From NCBI GenBank assembly GCA_001599715.1, contig BCHU01000010.1:868001-932000 (forward strand): a DNA stretch of 64,000 nucleotides, given 5' to 3'. Positions 22,858 through 34,502 of this stretch are shown in pieces (the first letter of the stretch is position 1; each line of letters starts with the position of its first letter). The notes beneath the pieces were generated by a model that worked only from the letters and a program-made list of their open reading frames with translations, searched no databases and was not told where the DNA came from. The stretch is from Phaeotremella fagi (taxonomy: Eukaryota > Basidiomycota > Tremellomycetes > Tremellales > Phaeotremellaceae). The position numbers and the translations under genes are program-made.

Positions 22858-23148
22858 ATACCTCTTTCACACGGTCTTCTATGAATCCTTTGTGGCATTG
22901 AAAACTGTTTCCTGGCATCCATTCTGGAATTACAGTGTTATCCCGAGCCTCAAAGCAACATACAGTACGACATGTGGTAAAAAGCAGGCTCGATGGGGCT
23001 CACATTGGCAAAAGAATTTGCTTGTCTCTTCCTCATCTTTCAATCATCTTTATGTCTCATCCCACAAAACTACAAAATACCAGCAGAACATCGTAAAAAG
23101 CCTTCCTCGAAGTCACTTCCAACCGTCTTCCAGTTCAAACGCCAACAA

Positions 23149-24007
23149 TCACTCAGTAGTTTCAGCTCCTTTGATCTCCTTTCTAAAAGGTCCCTGTTCT
23201 TTGAAAAAGCTATCGAAAGCTTCTGATTGGGTGTTCCTCAACGCAACGATTTCGTCGCTGATTGGTTCATCGCTATGAGTTTCCCCATACGGCCTCATGG
23301 TAGTGGCATTATTACAGCCTAGAACGCTTTCGACTTTTGCCGCCAAAGCACAGAATCTGCGAATGATCAGTTACTGTGAGAAGGGTAGACTCACTCTTTT
23401 ACTGTTCGGCAGTTTGACTCTTGGTAACGCAAGGTTAACGTGTCTAGTAACGTTTTACCGATTTTTGAACCTGGCGTATCAACTGCGTTGAAAGCAATTA
23501 CCAAGTCTTGTTGACGTGCTAACCTATGGAACAAGCTATCAGTGTACCTGAACATAAATGAAACATCAACTCTGTGAGTTTCAGTCGCTAACTCCTCAGA
23601 CAAGCCGTACAGTTTCTTATGTAATTTATTCTTCATTAAGCCTTTGGTGGTTATACGAAACAGAGTAGATGCTATAAGCCATTTATGATTGAGAACTTCA
23701 AAAATCGTTGGATTAGACATTTGAAAAAGTTCGTTTTCTGTTGTCATGAATCAGTATCAATTCTGATGAAATATAGCAGAGGGATTTGATAAAACATCAC
23801 AGTTTCTACTCACCTTCACTTTGATCTCGTTCCGGGGTACACCTTGTAAAATCGACAGAAATTTGTTGCACTCAGCTGCTGGATCCTCGTCCCAAGCAGT
23901 TTGGACGAATGAGGGACTGGACAAAGCCACAGAACAGTATCAGTAACATATCTTCGTAAAATGAATGACTATGAGACTCACTTTGTAGCTGTATCTTTAG
24001 TCGACAT
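23149..24007 (-). CDS. Family A paralogue A6 (unrecognised, splice site doubtful)
   Basis: Exon 1 is 26 nt (MSTKDTAT). Exon 2 gives FVQTAWDEDPAAECNKFLSI. Exon 3 gives ELFQMSNPTIFEVLNHKWLI and KIGKTLLDTLTLRYQESNC. Exon 4 gives FCALAAKVESVLG and EAFDSFFKEQGPFRK. The obvious exon 2 donor AAG/GTGAGT would shift the frame of exon 3 and hit a stop. An earlier donor, CAAG/GTGTAC, restores the frame. So either a weak donor is used, translation starts at the Met at 23747, or the gene is broken. Everything else is intact. Confidence 0.65.
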
Positions 24008-24680
24008 GATGTATTGCAGTTGATAATTTCTCAAAATAACCAAAAAATTGTGAAAGTGGCAAATGGACGAATATGAAGAAACAATAAATTTTTGGGGTGT
24101 CCATGGGTTATCTTTCACCTGTTTTTTTGAATTCGAAGACTTGCAAAATGAAAGGATCGAATTTCATTTCAAATCCAGAAAGACTGACAAATGACCACAA
24201 TATTGTGAGTTATTTGAAACAATAATGAGTATCCTTTCTGTTAGAAACACACCTCTCTCACCATTGCGGCAAAGATTCACCTTTAACACTATGTCTTGAA
24301 CCATTCCTATTCTTGTGTTCTCCTACAACATTAATGGCAAGTTCCTTACTTTTTTCCTGATCAAAACTCCATGACGAGATAAGACGAAGAAGTCGGAGCT
24401 TTCGGACAATAGTTAAAAACGAAATGGGAACTGAAACAAATCCCGATTCAATTTTCGAAAGCTGCAATTGAAATGAGGAGGAAGAAAATAAGAGGAAGAA
24501 GGCCAAGCCCATTTCTGGAAGAAACTACAGTATCAGTATCAGTGCGAGAAACAAATGGTGAATTTCTTTAACAAAATTGATTCTCAGTCATTTTCAAGCC
24601 CGCAAGAAATCACCAACTACACTTCATAATGCATACTCATAGCTTTCAAGAACAAACAGACTACTGATAGACGGACCTCC
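24008..24680. other. Intergenic, no gene seen
   Basis: A/T-rich sequence between A6 and the next minus-strand gene. A minus-strand open frame at 24258-24512 begins with a hydrophobic stretch but has no other support. Confidence 0.35.
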
Positions 24681-25446
24681 CTATTTTCTGGTGGAAGGTC
24701 CAGCAGCATCCTCATCATCCTGTTCTTGCTTCTTCGATTCTCTTATGGCTCTCCAGAAGTTTTCTTCCTCTGAACTCCTACCCCAATCCGTATCCAATTC
24801 CACATTCATATCTCCATGAGAGGGGCGCCCGCCAGAGCCCAAACGCCCACGGAGACCTATAGGTCTTCCCATACCACCCAGCATCTCTCCACCTCCAAAC
24901 ATAGACTCATATCTCTCACTTGCACGTCGTGATTCCAGGGCTCTTATCTTACTTTCTTCTTGAGCAGCGCGGATTGCCCCAAACTTGTGGCAGAATGTAT
25001 TACAAATGCGCTTTGTGTTTTCATGACCGTACACTACGATATTTCGAAACAATGTCAGAATAGACGGTGTTCATAGCATCAAACCCGTACTTACTGATAA
25101 AAGAGTCTTCGATATCTCTAAATCGACCTCTAACATCTCTGACGATACCTAGACTTTCTTTAATCGAAACCTTCTCGCAGTCGTTGAGAGTAGTAAGAAT
25201 GGTTCTACTTGCATGAAGAGATCTTGTTCTGTTGTCGGTGTCTTTGACTTCTGTGGATTCGAGATACCCTTTTACCTTATTGAGGAAAACAGTTGATTCG
25301 TTTTCACTGACATCTTCTGCTGAGCCTTCGGTGATGTAATCTATAAGGGTGGATAAACTCTGTAATAATATGACCTTATGCTGTTTAACCTCCTCAGCCA
25401 TCAATACTGCCTGTATATCTGTCTCGTTGTTACCTAGTTCTGACAT
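24681..25446 (-). CDS. Unrecognised two-exon protein
   Basis: Two exons join in phase at donor ATCA/GTAAGT (near 25097) and acceptor CGTAG/TG (near 25032), rebuilding EDSFIMYGHENTKRIC. I chose the ATG at 25446 (MSELGNNETDIQ) because the upstream extension looks like 5' flank and includes a GTGGAGCTGGAAGGCA direct repeat. The N-terminal half is helical and Leu/Val-rich (VKQHKVILLQSLSTLIDYIT). The second half has CNTFCHKFGAIRAAQEES, then a Gly/Arg/Met-rich linker (GGGEMLGGMGRPIG) and an acidic, charged C-terminus. No family is recognised. It lies inside the family A block but lacks its signatures. Confidence 0.65.
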
Positions 25447-25562
25447 CTTAAAACGATATTTGAAATTTGATGATATTTGGGATGAAGGATTAATTGAGAA
25501 ATAGTTTATCTTGGAAGAAAGATATTTTAATCCCAAGTACGAGACGTCGTGGAAGCCTTCCT

Positions 25563-25601
25563 TGTGGAGCTGGAAGGCAGGTGGAGCTGGAAGGCATGTC
25601 T
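25563..25601 (+). repeat. Short tandem duplication
   Basis: GTGGAGCTGGAAGGCA occurs twice in a row, in the 5' flank of the minus-strand gene that ends at 24681. It is probably a slippage duplication. Confidence 0.7.
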
Positions 25602-25977
25602 GCACGCTGTGAAGCGAATGAATCTCATTATCGAAGGCTTGATTCTCCAAATCATTTGTACTGTACAGTCATGTGTGTGTTCCACTATAGGTACTTTTTC
25701 CTCATTGAATGAGAGATATATGAGAAAAGAAAATGAGGTGGTTGATTCTGTACATGAATTTCCTGACCCCGTCGAATCAAATAAAGATCGTGGTTGATTG
25801 AGTGTAGATGACTGCCTCAGATCGATGAGTAATAATGTTTTGGCACTCATCACATATCACATTGTCATCTTGCAACACATTACATATCAAATCTGTCAAG
25901 CACCTATGTACAAAAGTACCAACTGTTTAAACTACAAATAACTCCCTCCTAGTCTTCCTCATTACCAGCCAAACCCT

Positions 25978-26808
25978 TTACTGAGCCTTTACACCTTCTT
26001 GAACGTCTCTTGGTCTCTTGGTGAAAGGTCCATGCATTTGGAAGAGGGTTTTAAAAGATTCGGTTTGTATCTTGATCAGTTTTTCTACATCATTGGTGAT
26101 TTCATCGTCTTTCATCTTGTAGATTAGCATCAATACCTCGTGAACGCTGCAGCCTAATTCGGTTTCGATTGTCGCTCCTAAATTGGCAAAACTCAAGAGC
26201 AGTCAGGAACTGGGATACATGAGAGGAACAAGAAGACTCACTCTTCGCTGGTCAGAAGATATGAATCCTTGTAGCGCAGAAGCAAAGTGTCGAGTAGATT
26301 CTTACCGAGTCGTGAGGAGTCTGTATCGGCAGACTCGAAAGCTGTGACCAATTTAGAAGCCCTGTCGTTGAAGCGTTTATCGGCTGTGAAGCCCCCCAAA
26401 GTCAGGTGGCTCAGTCTGACCGTTTCAACCATCATGCGAGATCGAATATAGAGTTTGTTTTCGGCATCCAGATCTTTGATGCTCATGAATGATAAGATGG
26501 TGGCGACCTGCCATTTATGATTGATCATTTCGAACAGGGTAGGATTATCGGTTTCGAAGTATTCGTCTTCTACGGTACATTCTTCGTCAGAGGAAGCTGT
26601 TCGTTTTGAAAGGACTAAACTCTCTTACCAAAATTGATCGCGCCACCTGGTGTAGCCTGCATGGTTATCCTGTTACTGTTACAAGGCGCTCTCGGATCTG
26701 TGTTCCAAGGTAATTGAACGCGTTCACCACTGAACCTTGATTTTAGCACGTTGTAACCTCATTGTACGTAGTAGATCCATCAGCAGCGACTCACTTTACA
26801 TATGCCAT
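25978..26808 (-). CDS. Family A paralogue A7 (unrecognised)
   Basis: The frame is intact. Exon 1 is only 14 nt (MAYV). Exon 2 gives ERVQLPWNTDPRAPCNSNRI. Exon 3 gives EYFETDNPTLFEMINHKWQV and RLGKNLLDTLLLRYKDSYL. Exon 4 gives FANLGATIETELG and SFKTLFQMHGPFTKRP. The exon 2/3 junction is phase 1, as in A5, whereas A1-A4 use phase 0. This splits the family into a plus-strand and a minus-strand subgroup, also supported by NPTLFE versus NPMLVE. Function is unknown. Confidence 0.78.
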
Positions 26809-27192
26809 ATTGATAGGGAGATTATCTTAGTATAGTCGGGTTTCGTTGGCCAAAAAGCTGTTGATGGATGTAAAGAAGAGGAAATTCGAAGAGGGGATTG
26901 CAACAATCATCTCTTATCTTTTACTTGTTAGAGTAGAAGACTTGTGGATGAAAGGATGAAATTGTCTTCCCGTTTAGCATCGTCAAGGTCCTTTGTGAGC
27001 GAAACGGTGTGGCTGCACATTTCAAAAAGTGCCACAGAGAGACTATGCTCGACAGAAATCCGTACGACTGCATAGTAATTGCAACAGATATACTGTACAG
27101 TATGTTAGACCACATACAGGCATCAAGCAACAGTACTCTACTGAGACCAAATCGTCTGCCAGAAATATACCCTACCCAATATCACCTTCATT
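26809..27192. other. 5' flank of A7 and 3' flank of the SDR gene
   Basis: No gene is seen. The stretch right before A7 resembles the flank of the A5/A8 copies only loosely (a TTGATGGATGTAAAGAAGAG word near 26860, compared with TTGGATGGATGTTAAGAAGA). Confidence 0.4.
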
Positions 27193-28124
27193 CTACCATT
27201 TCTCCAACATCGGTCGTAAATCCAATTCCTGAGTCCAAGCAGATCTAGGTTGATCAATAAGAGCCAAATAAGTTTGAGCAATATCTTCTGCTTTAAGTCG
27301 CTAGATGTTTCCGTCAGTCTGTAAGTCCTGTACAACAATTAAAGCAAAACCTACAGTTCCCTCAGCACCTTCACCCATCCTTTCTTTAGCTCTTGCACTG
27401 TCAATAACGCCATCAACAATGATATGAGCTACGTGAATCCCCTTTGGTCCAAATTCCCTCGCTAGTGATTGAGAAAGTGCTCGACGGGCGAACATCCCTG
27501 GTGCCATTGCTGAAAATATGGCTCCGCCACCTAGAAAGTCGGTCAGTGAGTTTCAATTTTCAACTACTGGATCATCTGTCCCACGAATTATTGGTCGTGA
27601 GTGGTAGCGGGACACTACTTACGTAGGGACATTGTTGCTCCAGTGAATAACAAGGTTCCGCCTTGTTCAAGTAATTTTGGAATGACTGCTTGGGCGAAAT
27701 TGAACCCTCCAACCCTGTTGAATGACTTCAGTAAAAGTGTAGTGATATCAAAGAATGCTCTTGGAAACATAACAACTCACGCAAAAGCATCCAAATTAGA
27801 TCTAAACTCATCTTCCGTCTTACTCAAAAACGGACCAGGACTGAATCTCCCACCAACATTAAAAATCCCAACGTCAACAACCCCCTCTGGCCAAGTCTTC
27901 TCTAACAATTCAAAAGCGGTTCTCAACGATGTACTAGACCCATCTGATGATGCCGCTATGAGTTTATCTTTTGGTATGTCGAGATTTAGGCTCGGTAAAG
28001 AGTCTGGTAAGGATCTTGAGAGGATAAGGAGGGAATGGGTTTTGGAGAGGGCGGTTGCTAAGGCTGCTCCTAGACCTGGACCTGCTCCTAGGATCACTGC
28101 GATTTTACGAGTTGATTGAGCCAT
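27193..28124 (-). CDS. Short-chain dehydrogenase/reductase, atypical active site
   Basis: The N-terminus KIAVILGAGPGLGAALATAL is the Rossmann dinucleotide-binding turn (GxxxGxG). Later motifs are VDVGIFNVGGRFSPGPFL, in place of NNAG, and GGTLLFTGATMSLR. Where classical SDRs have YxxxK, this protein has AMAPGMFARRALSQSLAREF, so Tyr and Lys are replaced. GPKGIHVAHIIVDGVIDS follows, as in SDR subgroups lacking the Tyr. The C-terminus is WTQELDLRPMLEKW. Four exons are joined. It probably still binds NAD(P), but the reaction is uncertain. Length about 280 aa is normal. Confidence 0.85.
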
Positions 28125-29225
28125 TGTAGATATTTATGAACTGGGGATGCTATTGATGTCTGACAATATATCTTATACTTAGATTGAAGGAAGGATACAG
28201 ATATAGATTACAAATGCGTCTTGGATGGTTAGTAATCAATCGATCATCTCGAAGTCGTCATTTTGTACATATTAATTGTGGGGCACCAATATCGTTCAAG
28301 TTATTTCTTTTGTTGATCTGCTCAGGAATAGGTAAGGTGCGAGCGTGTTAATCATACGTAGATGACGAGGTAACGAGAACGTCTAGAACCTATGGAAGCA
28401 AAAGACAGCAACAATCGGGGATTAACGAGATGTAGTCTCGTAACTATTTAAATTCTAATGAAATCAGGGTAAAGGCTAAATTGGAACGCGAAGAGAGTCA
28501 AGAGAGACTTATTGTTGTTTTTCGATCTTGGAATGCATGCACTTGTGATTCCAGAATAGGTGGATTGGATTCAAAAACTATTTAATAGATAGAACTTTAC
28601 ATATAACCATCATTGTATAAATACATCACATCAATCATCAGTGCAGTGATCGTTGTTGAGCCACCAAAAACACCGCCTCAAGGATAAAGGACTTTGAAAA
28701 GCAGTCAATACAAGTACCTTTGGATCTGAATTCAACTAGTGCTTCAATTGGGCTATACAGTGCGTTCAGGTGGGCGGTCGAGGTAAATATACCAATCATC
28801 ACCTACATCACCATCTTCCTCAAAAGCAATCTCATCAAAAGTATCAATTGTGAGTTATCATTTCTAAGTTGGCAGATGGAAAGGAAAAGAGTAGAAAGCT
28901 GCGGTGATTTTGCATCAGGAACATGAGAAGTTAACAATTTAAAGTTGATTATATCGTGTTGATTGTATTGTCCAAACATCACCTTTATTGTCATCTTTAT
29001 TCTTTCACTTACACACCCTTTTCAGATAATTCATATTGAGCAGAGCTCATTTCGAATAGATCTCGGAGTCTCTTCTATACTACAAACGCGTTGATTAATC
29101 AACAAAACAGTATCGACGAGTAACAACCGTCAAATCATTTGTTTCAAGGTACCCGCCAAGCAAATCTCATCCCTCGCAGCTCAGCCTTATCTCTCTAGAG
29201 ATATAATCCCAGCTGATTACCCAAA
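28125..29225. promoter_or_regulatory. Long divergent intergenic region before the tetraspanin gene
   Basis: About 1.1 kb without a supported gene. It probably contains the SDR promoter and a long tetraspanin 5' UTR, with possible intron acceptors near 29100-29220. The open frame 28720-28926 lacks good context. Confidence 0.4.
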
Positions 29226-31172
29226 ATGTCAGACCCAAATAGACGGTCTAGATTATTCAACGCATTTACTAAAGCGGTTCCAACTCCATTCAACAATCGA
29301 CCATCATCACCAAGTAATTCATCGTTCCATGCTCATCTAGCCGGACCCGATCCATCATCACCAGCTTCTTATAGTAGAAATTTCAATCGACCTTCTTCCA
29401 TATCCAGTTCAAACGATCACATGTCCTCATCACCGTCTGCTCTTGGGATACAAGAGAACGTCAGCTACCCCGATAATTCACTTCTACCGCCTTCAGCACC
29501 TTTCAACAGAGATCGCGGTAATGGGAAAGATTCAAATTCCTCATCACGTCGATCTTCGTTCACTTCCAATCTCGGTTCACCAGATATCAAATCATCCAAA
29601 CATCAATCACTGAGTGTCAACTACGTTCCAGCTAAATTCACCAGACTTCATGCACCAGGTGAATACGCTCATCGAAGAGCTAAGATCGGTGGTGGACGCG
29701 ATGCGTTCTCAAGTAACGCTAGTAGAATGGGTGAGATGGGTATGGTAGATGATGATGAAGGGATCGTTTTCCAATTAGGTAAAAAAGGTTTGAAGAGGAA
29801 AAGTGGGAAACCAAAGTTACGTTGGAACAGGTTCAAGTGGGTTCTCTTTGGTGCTAACACTGTGGTAAGTTTTGGTTGTACTCTGCGATCTCGATCTCGA
29901 CCTAACCCCCTTTAGCTCATCGCGTATGGTCTTGCGACTTTGGTCTCAGCCATTTTAGTATGGTTGAATGTCTTCTACCAAGCTGATGTTATACGTGTTG
30001 GAAACAGATCAGAGTTGATCAGTGAGTCTTCATCCATCCGCATCAATCGCGTTGCTAACGGGTTACAGTCTCCACCGTTGCTGCAGCCCTCATCGTCTTA
30101 ACATCTCTCATCGGTTATTCAGGAATTTTACTAAACAACAGAGGTTTCTTGGCAGTTTACACACTTCTTCTATGGGTTTGTTTGGGTATAATGGTAGCGC
30201 CAGGATATATGACGTATAAACAAAGAACGTTCAATCTGGAAGGAAAGATTAATAGTCAATGGTCAAGAAATTTAGGTACACAAGGTAGACTGAGGATTCA
30301 AGATGCTGTAAGTTAAAAAATTCGACAGTATTCTGACGATTTAGTTACGATGCTGTGGATATTTCTCACCTTACGTCGAAGCTACCGTTTCACCCTTATG
30401 CTATTCAAGATCAAATTTCCAAGGTTGCAAATCCCGTTATCTCCATCTCGAGAGACACGTCTTGGAGATCTGGTACGCGATAGCGTTCTCATTGGTACCA
30501 GTCCACATCTTGATCATCTTGGCTGCCCTACTTTGTTCGAATCATATCACCTACAGATTCGGGAAAGGATTAACACCAAAGAGATACAGATTAGATCTTG
30601 GTAGTATGGCAGTTATAATGGATGAATATGCCAAGTAAGTGGTTATGATAAATTTCCCAGGTCATAACTGATCATTTCGACCTTTTTCTAGTCAAATCGC
30701 TGCTCAATACGGACCAAACGTCGCGCAAACAGCTGTAGATCGTTCTTCTCAAGCCTTAAACATTTTCGCCGATCAAGAAACCAATCCATTGACAAGAGGG
30801 ACTTCAAGAACTTCAATCCTCTCCGCAACGAATCTATCACCAGCCCTAACAAAAGTTACCTCTCGATTAGCTAAATCGTCAACTACCCCTACATCAAATC
30901 TTGACAGTCCTTTATCGAACAATACCGAAACTGCATCCTTCGCTTATCCTCAACCTCGAGTCCACAGTAATTTCAATAGCAATTCGAGGGTTGTTTCTGG
31001 TTCGAACTCTAATCGTGATTCTGAATTCAGTGAATCGAGTAGTGGGAGTCATCATCGTCATCAACAACAACAACAACAGACTGGTTACAGTAATTACTGG
31101 GATTCAGGGGATCAACCTCCCAATCCCCAATTCCAAGATAGCGATGAGAACGGACATGGTCATGCTATGTAA
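29226..31172 (+). CDS. TSP2: Tetraspanin (Tsp2-like)
   Basis: It begins with about 200 disordered Ser/Pro-rich cytoplasmic residues, then four membrane segments: around IAYGLATLVSAILVWLNVFY; AAALIVLTSLIGYSGILL; FLAVYTLLLWVCLGIMVAPG; and, after the large loop, IAFSLVPVHILIILAALLC. The large loop carries the diagnostic LRCCGYFSPYVEATVSPLC and a further Cys pair (SNFQGC), recovered only by reading through the intron near 30309-30345. The C-terminal tail of about 180 residues is Ser/Asn-rich with a poly-Gln run (HQQQQQQQT). Tetraspanins organise membrane microdomains. Cryptococcus Tsp2 is the closest known type, on which the symbol rests. Confidence 0.85.
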
Positions 31173-31466
31173 ATAGGTTTTTTCTCTGTTTGATCTTGTC
31201 AGATAGCATTACAGGACATTATGATTCCAATATTCCTAATTTTTCTCTTTTACCTTGTGACGAAAAGAAATGATAACGTAGACATTTTTGATATTTATTA
31301 TATATATACCTTCACTTTATATTTTCTTTGTATCATACAGTAAACTGAAAATAATGCATTTCATTCTCTGAGAAATCATGATTTCGAAAGACTAAGTAAA
31401 CCAACGGAGCTAAGTATCCAAAAAGATGATCAAGGATAAATTTTAAACTCCCTCCTCTTCAAATCC
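31173..31466. other. Convergent 3' UTR spacer
   Basis: AT-rich, with TATATATA near 31303. Consistent with two opposed 3' ends; no gene is seen. Confidence 0.4.
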
Positions 31467-34290
31467 TTAACCACCTCTACCTCGACCTCGACCTCTTCCC
31501 CTGAATCCACCACGATCACCAAAATCACCAGGACGATCCTCATATCCCCCACGATCACTATATCCGCCTCGATCGCTGTTCCCCACCCTATCCCCATAAC
31601 CACGATCACTAAAACCGCCTCTCCCGCGTTCACTGAAACCACCTCGACCGCGATCGTTGTATCCACCCCGAGGTCTGTATCCACCTCTACCATCTTTTTC
31701 GTCCAACGACAAAGACATCCTTTCTGCCAATGGTCTGGACGAGACATCTGGTGGAGGACGGGGTTCAGACATTTGTTCAACTTTATCAGAATTGTTACGA
31801 TGAACAGGTGGTCTTTCTCTTTCCTAAAAAAATTATTGAGCATTAGGAAAAATACTAATCAATGTAAAAGGAACACGTACCTTGTACCCAATCGACGGTT
31901 CAGGATATCCATCTCCATCCCTAGGTTTAATCCTATCCACCAATTTCGCATCTCGCAATTTGAAATCTCGATCTTTATCGTCACGATAACCTCTAGGTGA
32001 ATTCGGTCGCGGTCTGAACTCTCTTTCACCATATCCAGGTCCAGGTGAAAGTCTTCTACCGAGTGGTGGTGGGGAAAGTGGTCTACGACCAGGTGACTGT
32101 GGTCTTCTGAATGGTCCGGGTGATCTGTCTCTGGGTCTGGGTCTTGAGTCTAATCGTGAACTCAGAGGTGGTGGTGATCGATCTCTACTGCCGATGGGTC
32201 TAGAATGAGAAGGTTCGGGTTCGTAGTGATCAAATTTTCTTGGTGACTAACAGTGTCGTCAGAATAAACCCAACATTGTGGCGAGTAACACTCACCCTTG
32301 GGCCATCACGAACCTGTTCATCTCTACTTTTATACCCTCCATCTTGTCTATTCGAATTGAAACGTGAAGGAGGGGGTCGTTCATCACGATAAGAGCGATC
32401 GTCTCTGGGTCTGTCATCCCTTTGTTGACGTGGAGGTCGCGAGTCGCGTGAAGGGGGACTCTCTCGTCTATGTTCTCTTTCCTCAGCAGCCTCCTTCGCC
32501 AATTTCGCAGCAGCTTCCTCTTTATCAAGACGCTCCTGTTCTTCACGAATTTTCTTCAAAGCCTCCTCAGCTTCTTTGGCTTTAGCTGCCAAAGCAGCCC
32601 TGGCATCTACGGGGGGTTGATTTTCGACAACAGGTGGAGTAGGTGTTGCAGTTGTTGCTGCTGCTGGCCTACTTGGCCAACCTGCATCGGCTGGTGCACG
32701 AGATTCGGAAGCGGGACGATCAGGTCGTGGTCCTGAAGGAGGACCTTGATGCTGGTTTTTATTCTGCTGTTGACTTTTGATTTGTTCTTGATAAAGCTGT
32801 TGACGCCTATACTTGAAGTCTTTGTTCTGACCTGTAACGAAATTAAGTTTTGGCGCTGCAGCAGTCGGATCCATTACTACCTGAAGTGTGCCCTAAAAGG
32901 AGAAGCGTGTAAGCTTGAGGGAAAAAAGACCATGAAATGAAACACCGAACCCACCTCGTTGAGAGCAGGTTGAATAGGTCTATCAATGACACCAAAACTA
33001 CCAGTACCACCGTTTTGAGGGGGGTTGCGCGGATTCTGCGGCTGGCGATGAGGAGAATTACCTCTTGGACCTTGAGGTGGACCAGGCTGAGAAGGACTGC
33101 GTTCTGTACATCGAAAAGAAAGATTTGATGGTAAGCTGTTACCCAGGATTATATCAACACATCAAATGAGGTCAAAACTTTGAAACAACGCCATGGGTTT
33201 ACCAATACACATCACCTATATTGGCTGATATAACGGAGCTACACCATCTCGACTGAGAGCGGGCATTTGTTTTTTGGCTTGTTTAAATAACCAGAACAAC
33301 CAAGTGTAACACCAAAATCAACATGAGACGAGTGAGATAACCTTATAGCAGTTCACAACGACGTTAAGCGAAACACCAAAACCGTATAACAAAGCAAAAC
33401 AAGAACTGTGGTTAGAGAAGAAAAACGTACGTCTGTTGTCATCCGTTTTGAAACGTTTGTTTTGGTTGTTGTCATCACCTCTGTGACCAGTTGGCGAGGG
33501 ACTTCGAATGCGTCGACCTGAATCGTTACGAGATGGACCAGCTGGTGGTCTACCTCCCCGACGATTAAATGAATGAGATGGACCAGTCGGAGGACCTTTG
33601 GGTCCAGTCGGAATTTTACCTTCACCATTTTTGTTTCGCGATTCGCCGGCTCCAGTGAGAACAGTTGATGACGTTGGTTTAGCCCAAACATGCGTATCAC
33701 TTTTGGCATGATACCAGAAATATCTTTTATATTGTTTCGAAAGGACCGCTGCCCAACCAGGTGGTAAATCCGTTTCTTCCGGTGCGAGTTGGACAGTATC
33801 TTTCTTTTCAGTCACCTATATCATTTAGAGATCGATTGTCAGACGAATTATTGGATTGACCAAATGTCAAAATTGTTATCGAGAAAACTCGCCTGTACCG
33901 GGACATCGTTTGATAGTTTTGATTCAACACCTCTGGCATGATTACCTGGACCTGTAGGCGTGACTACTCCTGCTGCAGGTGACGAGGAATTGATTTGAGC
34001 TTTTGGACCTGAGGGAGCGGTTTTAGTTTTTGTGGGTTCGGGTAATTCTTGATCGTTCTTCGCTGGCGAGGTTGATAAGGCTGGGCGAGGAATTGAAGCT
34101 AAAGTATTTGATGGTTAAGTAAAAAAAATTTAGAAACTAGGGGACTCATTAACTCACCTTCAGTCTCCCCCTCTATACCATCCAAACTAATAACATCCTC
34201 GTCATCAGCTCCTACATCGTTGCCACCTTGTCTCCATTCGTCGACTACATCAGCATCGTCGAATCCCCAATCTACTTCTTCTTCTGGCAT
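31467..34290 (-). CDS. WW-domain, arginine-rich nuclear RNA-associated protein
   Basis: A modular, mostly disordered protein of seven or eight exons. The acidic start MPEEEVDWGFDDADVVDEWR is followed by a Pro/Ser linker, then one WW domain (LPPGWAAVLSKQYKRYFWYH ending THVWAKP). After that come Pro/Gly/Arg-rich tracts, a coiled Ala/Glu/Lys helix (AAKAKEAEEALKKIREEQER), RS/RD-rich segments (RDDRPRDDRSYRDERPPP) and a C-terminal RGG/YSDRGG repeat region ending GRGRGRGRGG. WW plus RS plus RGG suggests a factor linking splicing or transcription complexes to RNA in the nucleus. I cannot name a yeast orthologue with confidence. Confidence 0.78.
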
Positions 34291-34502
34291 TTTATGAAGG
34301 TGATTGTATGTGAGTTGTCGTGAGAAAAAAGGAAGAATAGAAAAGAGAGACTCATGAAGACACCAGTGGTTACTCAGTCGTTAGTGGCGGCGTTAGTGGT
34401 AATCGAAGGTGGCACTCGGCGTTTCAATTCGATCACATTTATATACATAATCCTTCTCAAACTGTAGCTACCACCATAACGAGTCTTCCTTCCACACTTT
34501 CT

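Noticed and set aside
27601..28119. 172-aa plus-strand open frame
   Set aside because: It is antisense to the SDR gene, whose motifs are clear on the other strand; no independent features.
32470..32736. Plus-strand frame with a Cys-rich run (CCSCCCCW)
   Set aside because: It is the complement of the Ala/Thr-rich and Glu/Lys-rich parts of the WW-domain gene.
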